Shown here piece by piece: positions 12,318 through 14,745 of a DNA stretch of 14,745 bases. The position numbers and the translations under genes are program-made. The notes beneath the pieces were generated by a model, which was not told where the DNA came from, made no database searches, and saw only the letters and a program-made list of their open reading frames with translations. Position 1 is the stretch's first letter; each line of letters opens with the position of its first letter. Location: assembly GCA_050257395.1 (NCBI GenBank), contig JBLMWU010000096.1:1-14745 (forward strand). Direction: 5' to 3'. Source of the DNA: JAIRTY01 sp050257395 (GTDB lineage Bacteria > Actinomycetota > Actinomycetes > Streptosporangiales > Streptosporangiaceae).

Positions 12318-13274
12318 GTGAGGACACGCCAGGACCCGGCCGGGCGGCGCCCGTTCGCCGTCCAGCAGCGCCGGCTCGCCCTGGCCACGGGCCTGAACGC
12401 GGCGATCGTGGTGGCCCAGGCCGTCGCCGGGGTGGCGGCCGGGTCGCTGGGCCTGCTCGCCGACGCCGGGCACAACCTGGCCGACGTCGCTGCGGTCGCG
12501 CTGGCGCTGCTGGCGGTCCGGCTGGCCCGCCGCGCCCCGGCCGGGTCCCGTACCTACGGCGGGCTGCGCTGGCCGGTGCTCGCCGCCCAGGCCAACGCGG
12601 CGGGCCTGCTGGTGGTCACCGCGCTGCTCACCGCCGAGGCCATCCGCAGGCTGGCCCACCCGCAGCCGGTCGCGGGCGGCGTGGTGGTCGTGGTCGCGCT
12701 GGCCGGCCTGGCGGTCAACGCGGTCGCGGCGCTCGCCGTGCACGAGCGCGGCGCCGATCTCAACACCCGCGCCGCTGCGGCGCACCTGACGTCGGACGCG
12801 GTGGTCTCGGCCGGGGTGGCGGTGGCCGGCGCCGTCATCCTGGCCACCGGCGGTGCCTACTGGCTCGACCCGGCCGTGTCGCTGGCGATCGGCGTGGTCA
12901 TCGGGGCGCAGGGGGTCCGGCTGCTGCGCCAGTCGTCCCGGGTGCTGCTGGAGCAGGCCCCGCCCGGCATCGACCTGGATCAGCTACGCGAGCAGGTGGT
13001 CGCGGTGGCCGGGGTCACCGGGGTGCACGACGTGCACGTGTGGAGCGTCTCGGACACCCTGCACGCGGCCTCGGGCCACCTGGAGCTCGCCGGGCACCCC
13101 ACCCTGGAGGAGGCCCGGCAGATCAGCGACACGGTCAAGCGGGTGCTCGCCGAGCGGTTCGCCATCACCCACGCCACCCTCGAATCTGAATGCGAGCCCT
13201 GCGCCCCCGGCGGCGAGCCCTGCGAGGCCACCGAGGCCAGCGCCGCCCCCGCGCCATCCGCTCACCGGCACTGA
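12318..13274 (+). CDS. CDF-family cation diffusion facilitator (zinc-type exporter)
   Basis: A 318-residue membrane antiporter exporting divalent metal for protons, of the CzcD/ZitB type. Six membrane segments precede a cytoplasmic ferredoxin-like domain. The metal site shows as HNLAD in segment 2 (H52, D56) and HLTSD in segment 5 (H156, D160), the two HxxxD motifs of the zinc group. The C-terminal domain includes VHDVHVWSVSD and ASGHLELAGHP, typical of the family. It ends in a Cys/His tail (C292, C295, C302, H316, H318) that may sense or bind metal. The start is GTG 12318: GGAGG ends only 1 nt before it, which is unusually close, so it could be leaderless or the true start could be a nearby non-canonical codon. 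Confidence 0.94.
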   Translation: MRTRQDPAGRRPFAVQQRRLALATGLNAAIVVAQAVAGVAAGSLGLLADAGHNLADVAAVALALLAVRLARRAPAGSRTYGGLRWPVLAAQANAAGLLVVTALLTAEAIRRLAHPQPVAGGVVVVVALAGLAVNAVAALAVHERGADLNTRAAAAHLTSDAVVSAGVAVAGAVILATGGAYWLDPAVSLAIGVVIGAQGVRLLRQSSRVLLEQAPPGIDLDQLREQVVAVAGVTGVHDVHVWSVSDTLHAASGHLELAGHPTLEEARQISDTVKRVLAERFAITHATLESECEPCAPGGEPCEATEASAAPAPSAHRH

Positions 13275-13294
13275 CCCGCCGCCAGCAGCGCGGG
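13275..13294. terminator. Short hairpin between convergent genes
   Basis: CCCGC (13275-13279) and GCGGG (13290-13294) form a 5-bp stem in the 28-bp gap between the CDF gene and the minus-strand reductase. It is the only structure there that could end transcription. A competing stem GCGGGC/GCCCGC (13290-13302) has almost no loop. Confidence 0.35.
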
Positions 13295-13302
13295 CCGCCC
13301 GC

Positions 13303-13926
13303 TCAGAACTCGCCGGGCAGCGCGTACGAGCCGTGCCGCGGCGGCCCGCCCGGCCGGTAGCTGGCGATGAGCACGCCGGACCCGGTGGCCGAGGTGCTGA
13401 CCAGGCGCAGAGCCGCCGCCCTGGCGCCGTCGCGGAAGAGTTTCCGCCCCTGGCCGAGGCGCACCGGGAAGAACAGCAGCCGGTACTCGTCCACCAGGTC
13501 GTGCTCGATGAGGGTCTGGGCGAGTTCGCCGCTGCCGTGCACCTGCAGCTCGTTGCCCGGCAGTTCCTTCAGCTTGGCGACCTCGGCCGGGACGTCCCCG
13601 CCCAGCAGCGAGGAGTTGCGCCAGTCCGCCGACCGCAGCGTCGTGGATGCCACGTACTTCGGCAGCGAGTTCAGCGGCCCCGCGATCGGGTCGGCGGGGC
13701 CGGTGACCCGCGGCCAGTGACCGCTGAAGATCTGATAGGTCTTCCGCCCCAGCAGGAACGCGCTGGCCTGGCTGAACCAGCCGGCCATGGTGGCGCCGAA
13801 GTCCTCGTCGCCATAGGGGAACGACCAGCCGCCGTGGCTGAACCCGCCGGAGGTGTCCTCGTCCGGGGCGCCGGGCGCCTGCATGACGCCATCGAGGGTC
13901 AGGAAGGTGTGCAGAGTCAGCCTCAT
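13303..13926 (-). CDS. Dihydrofolate reductase-family (RibD C-terminal-like) protein
   Basis: A 207-residue soluble NADPH-binding reductase fold. It begins MRLTLHTFLTLDGVMQAP, the usual start of this family; then FLLGRKTYQIFSGHWP (cofactor-binding helix), LPKYVASTTL, LQVHGSGELAQTLIEHDLVDEYRLLFFP (the GS[GE]LxxxLxxxxLVDE signature) and GQGRKLF. It is longer than the RibD domain alone only by a loop near residues 20-40. Members are annotated as deaminase-reductase or DHFR-like, mostly without a proven substrate. The start is ATG 13926 with AAGGAG (13932-13937) 5 nt upstream, a very clear ribosome site. It follows the PPOX gene on the same strand after a 140-bp gap, so a shared transcript is possible but uncertain. 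Confidence 0.94.
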   Translation of the reverse strand: MRLTLHTFLTLDGVMQAPGAPDEDTSGGFSHGGWSFPYGDEDFGATMAGWFSQASAFLLGRKTYQIFSGHWPRVTGPADPIAGPLNSLPKYVASTTLRSADWRNSSLLGGDVPAEVAKLKELPGNELQVHGSGELAQTLIEHDLVDEYRLLFFPVRLGQGRKLFRDGARAAALRLVSTSATGSGVLIASYRPGGPPRHGSYALPGEF

Positions 13927-14066
13927 CGTCTCTCCTTGCTCAGGTACACAGCCGTTCCGGCGGGCCGGCCCCCTACGCCTGGCTCAGCGGCCCGCGGCCA
14001 GCCCTCCGACTCCTTCACGAACGGCCAGCGCGGAAATCGACAGGCTCCCGCGCCCCGCCGCGGCGG

Positions 14067-14492
14067 TCAGCCCCGCACGAGGCCGTAGGCGCGCCCGGCC
14101 GGCAGCCGGACGACCAGCCGCCGGTCCCGGACCATCGCGGCCCGGTAGTCGTCCCAGTCCGGGTGCTCGCCCTGCACCGCCCGGTAGAGCCCGATCAGCT
14201 CCGCCACCGTCGCGTCCTGCGGGCCGGCCGCTACCGGCGACAGCTCGGCGTCGCCCTCCACCACCACGTAGCTCCAGAAGTCCGCACTGGACACGTGGAA
14301 GCTGGCCCGCGGATCGCGGCGCAGGTTGCCGACCTTGGCGCGGTCATCGGTGGTGGAGATCCGGATGATCTCCGCCGCCGGGTCGAACGCGTAGTTGACG
14401 TTCGACAGCTGCGGACGGCCGTCCCGGCGCAGCGTGGCGAGGATGCCCTCCCGGCGTGCGGCCAGCAGGCCGGCGAAACGAGGCTCGATCAT
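14067..14492 (-). CDS. PPOX-class flavin/F420-dependent split-barrel protein
   Basis: A 141-residue protein of the pyridoxamine-phosphate oxidase-like split beta-barrel type common in actinomycetes, where many bind coenzyme F420. Signatures: MIEPRFAGLLAARREGILATLRRDGRPQLSNV, IIRISTTDDRAKVGNLRRDPRASFHV, and FWSYVVVEGDAEL; the TTDDRAKVGNL stretch contributes to phosphate/cofactor binding. It ends with LVVRLPAGRAYGLVRG. The start is ATG 14492, which fits the family and leaves a hairpin at 14525-14541 outside the gene; an in-frame GTG at 14552 would add 20 low-complexity residues. No clear ribosome site is seen for either. The reaction is unknown; it is likely an oxidoreductase or biliverdin-reductase-like enzyme. 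Confidence 0.9.
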   Translation of the reverse strand: MIEPRFAGLLAARREGILATLRRDGRPQLSNVNYAFDPAAEIIRISTTDDRAKVGNLRRDPRASFHVSSADFWSYVVVEGDAELSPVAAGPQDATVAELIGLYRAVQGEHPDWDDYRAAMVRDRRLVVRLPAGRAYGLVRG

Positions 14493-14524
14493 GGCGATGG
14501 CAACGCCGGCCGCGGAGCCGGTGT

Positions 14525-14541
14525 TCCGCCCGGACGGCGGA
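14525..14541 (-). terminator. Hairpin after the ABC permease gene
   Basis: TCCGCC (14525-14530) and GGCGGA (14536-14541) form a perfect 6-bp stem with a 5-nt loop, 55 bp after the permease stop on the minus strand. It would end the transporter transcript before the PPOX gene. It also argues for the shorter start of that gene. Confidence 0.5.
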
Positions 14542-14595
14542 GCTGGCGCCACCCGGCCGGGCTGAGCACCCGCAGGGACGGCAGCACCGGCCCGG

Positions 14596-14745
14596 TTAGC
14601 CCTTTACCACGCCTGACATCAGGCCGCGCAGGTAAAAGCGCTGCAGCGCGATGTATAGCACCACGCACGGCACCATCGCGATCACCGCGCCGGCCTCCAG
14701 GAAGCCGTAGTTGACCGCGCCGTAGGTGCCGGTGTCGATGTTGAG
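14596..14745 (-). CDS. Carbohydrate ABC transporter permease (C-terminal fragment)
   Basis: The last 49 codons of a minus-strand gene running off the right edge, ending in TAA at 14596-14598. The translated end includes TYGAVNYGFLEAGAVIAMVP, a final membrane segment CVVLYIALQRFYLRGLMSG and the tail VVKG. This matches the C-terminus of the MalG/UgpE/AraQ type of sugar ABC permease (last membrane helix then RF.RG..SGA.KG). The protein would be an inner-membrane partner importing sugars or glycerol phosphate. The other subunits should lie to the right of the window, upstream in transcription. It reads cleanly with no frameshift, so this is a partial gene and not a pseudogene. Confidence 0.88.
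   Translation of the reverse strand, partial: LNIDTGTYGAVNYGFLEAGAVIAMVPCVVLYIALQRFYLRGLMSGVVKG

Noticed and set aside
12228..12785. Extended N-terminus of the TauE/SafE gene
   Set aside because: Antisense to the CDF membrane segments, with no hydrophobic pattern of its own; the permease begins naturally at 12227.
12853..14088. Plus-strand frame of 411 codons over the end of the CDF gene and the reductase
   Set aside because: Out of frame with the CDF gene and antisense to the reductase; no family features.
1..14745. CRISPR array, tRNA/rRNA, insertion sequence or phage genes
   Set aside because: No regularly spaced repeats, no cloverleaf-like stretch with a conserved T-loop, and no transposase or integrase motif in any convincing frame.

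Overview
The window is very GC-rich, with G or C at almost every third codon position, Shine-Dalgarno-led GTG/ATG starts, and families typical of actinomycetes (an ECF41-like sigma factor with a SnoaL domain, a PPOX/F420-type flavin-fold protein, an AsnC/LysE pair, a GH79 glycosidase). It most likely comes from the chromosome of a soil or plant-associated actinomycete; the genus cannot be read from the sequence. I see no rRNA, tRNA, CRISPR array, insertion sequence or phage gene.

Layout. (1) 1-2894 (+): SNF2-family helicase, cut by the left edge. (2) 2895-3149: non-coding stretch, relatively AT-rich, with small palindromes, leading into a 79-residue orphan protein (3150-3389, +). (3) 3452-4246 (-) and 4340-5206 (+): an atypical SDR (NmrA/epimerase-like) divergent from an ECF sigma factor with a fused SnoaL-like domain. 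The 93-bp gap between them holds two face-to-face promoter-like elements with identical geometry that resemble the ECF41 promoter. (4) 5350-7836 (+): a compact probable operon of four genes: VOC/glyoxalase-fold protein, a 78-residue four-cysteine protein, and two alpha/beta hydrolases. It follows a candidate DosR-like palindrome and ends at two tandem hairpins. (5) 8042-8674 (+): a helical actinobacterial protein (possibly hemerythrin-like), overlapping by 13 bp the convergent end of (6) a GH79-type glycosidase (8662-10185, -) that has no signal peptide. (7) LysE-type exporter (10250-10885, -) divergent from an Lrp/AsnC regulator (10996-11448, +). (8) TauE/SafE permease (11487-12227, -) divergent from a CDF metal exporter (12318-13274, +). 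(9) On the minus strand, a RibD/DHFR-like reductase (13303-13926), a PPOX-type flavin/F420-fold protein (14067-14492), and the C-terminus of a sugar ABC transporter permease cut by the right edge (14596-14745).

How the genes work together. Three divergent pairs look like self-contained regulatory or transport units: sigma/SDR, AsnC/LysE and TauE/CDF. The sigma/SDR pair is the most informative. ECF41 sigma factors are known to sit beside an oxidoreductase or epimerase gene and to drive both it and themselves, and here the predicted promoters for both directions are visible at mirror-image positions. The rest looks like ordinary accessory metabolism and transport. I found no defence, secretion or biosynthetic cluster. 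The best candidates for something undescribed are the symmetric dual promoter, the four-cysteine small protein in the hydrolase operon, and the apparently cytoplasmic GH79 enzyme.
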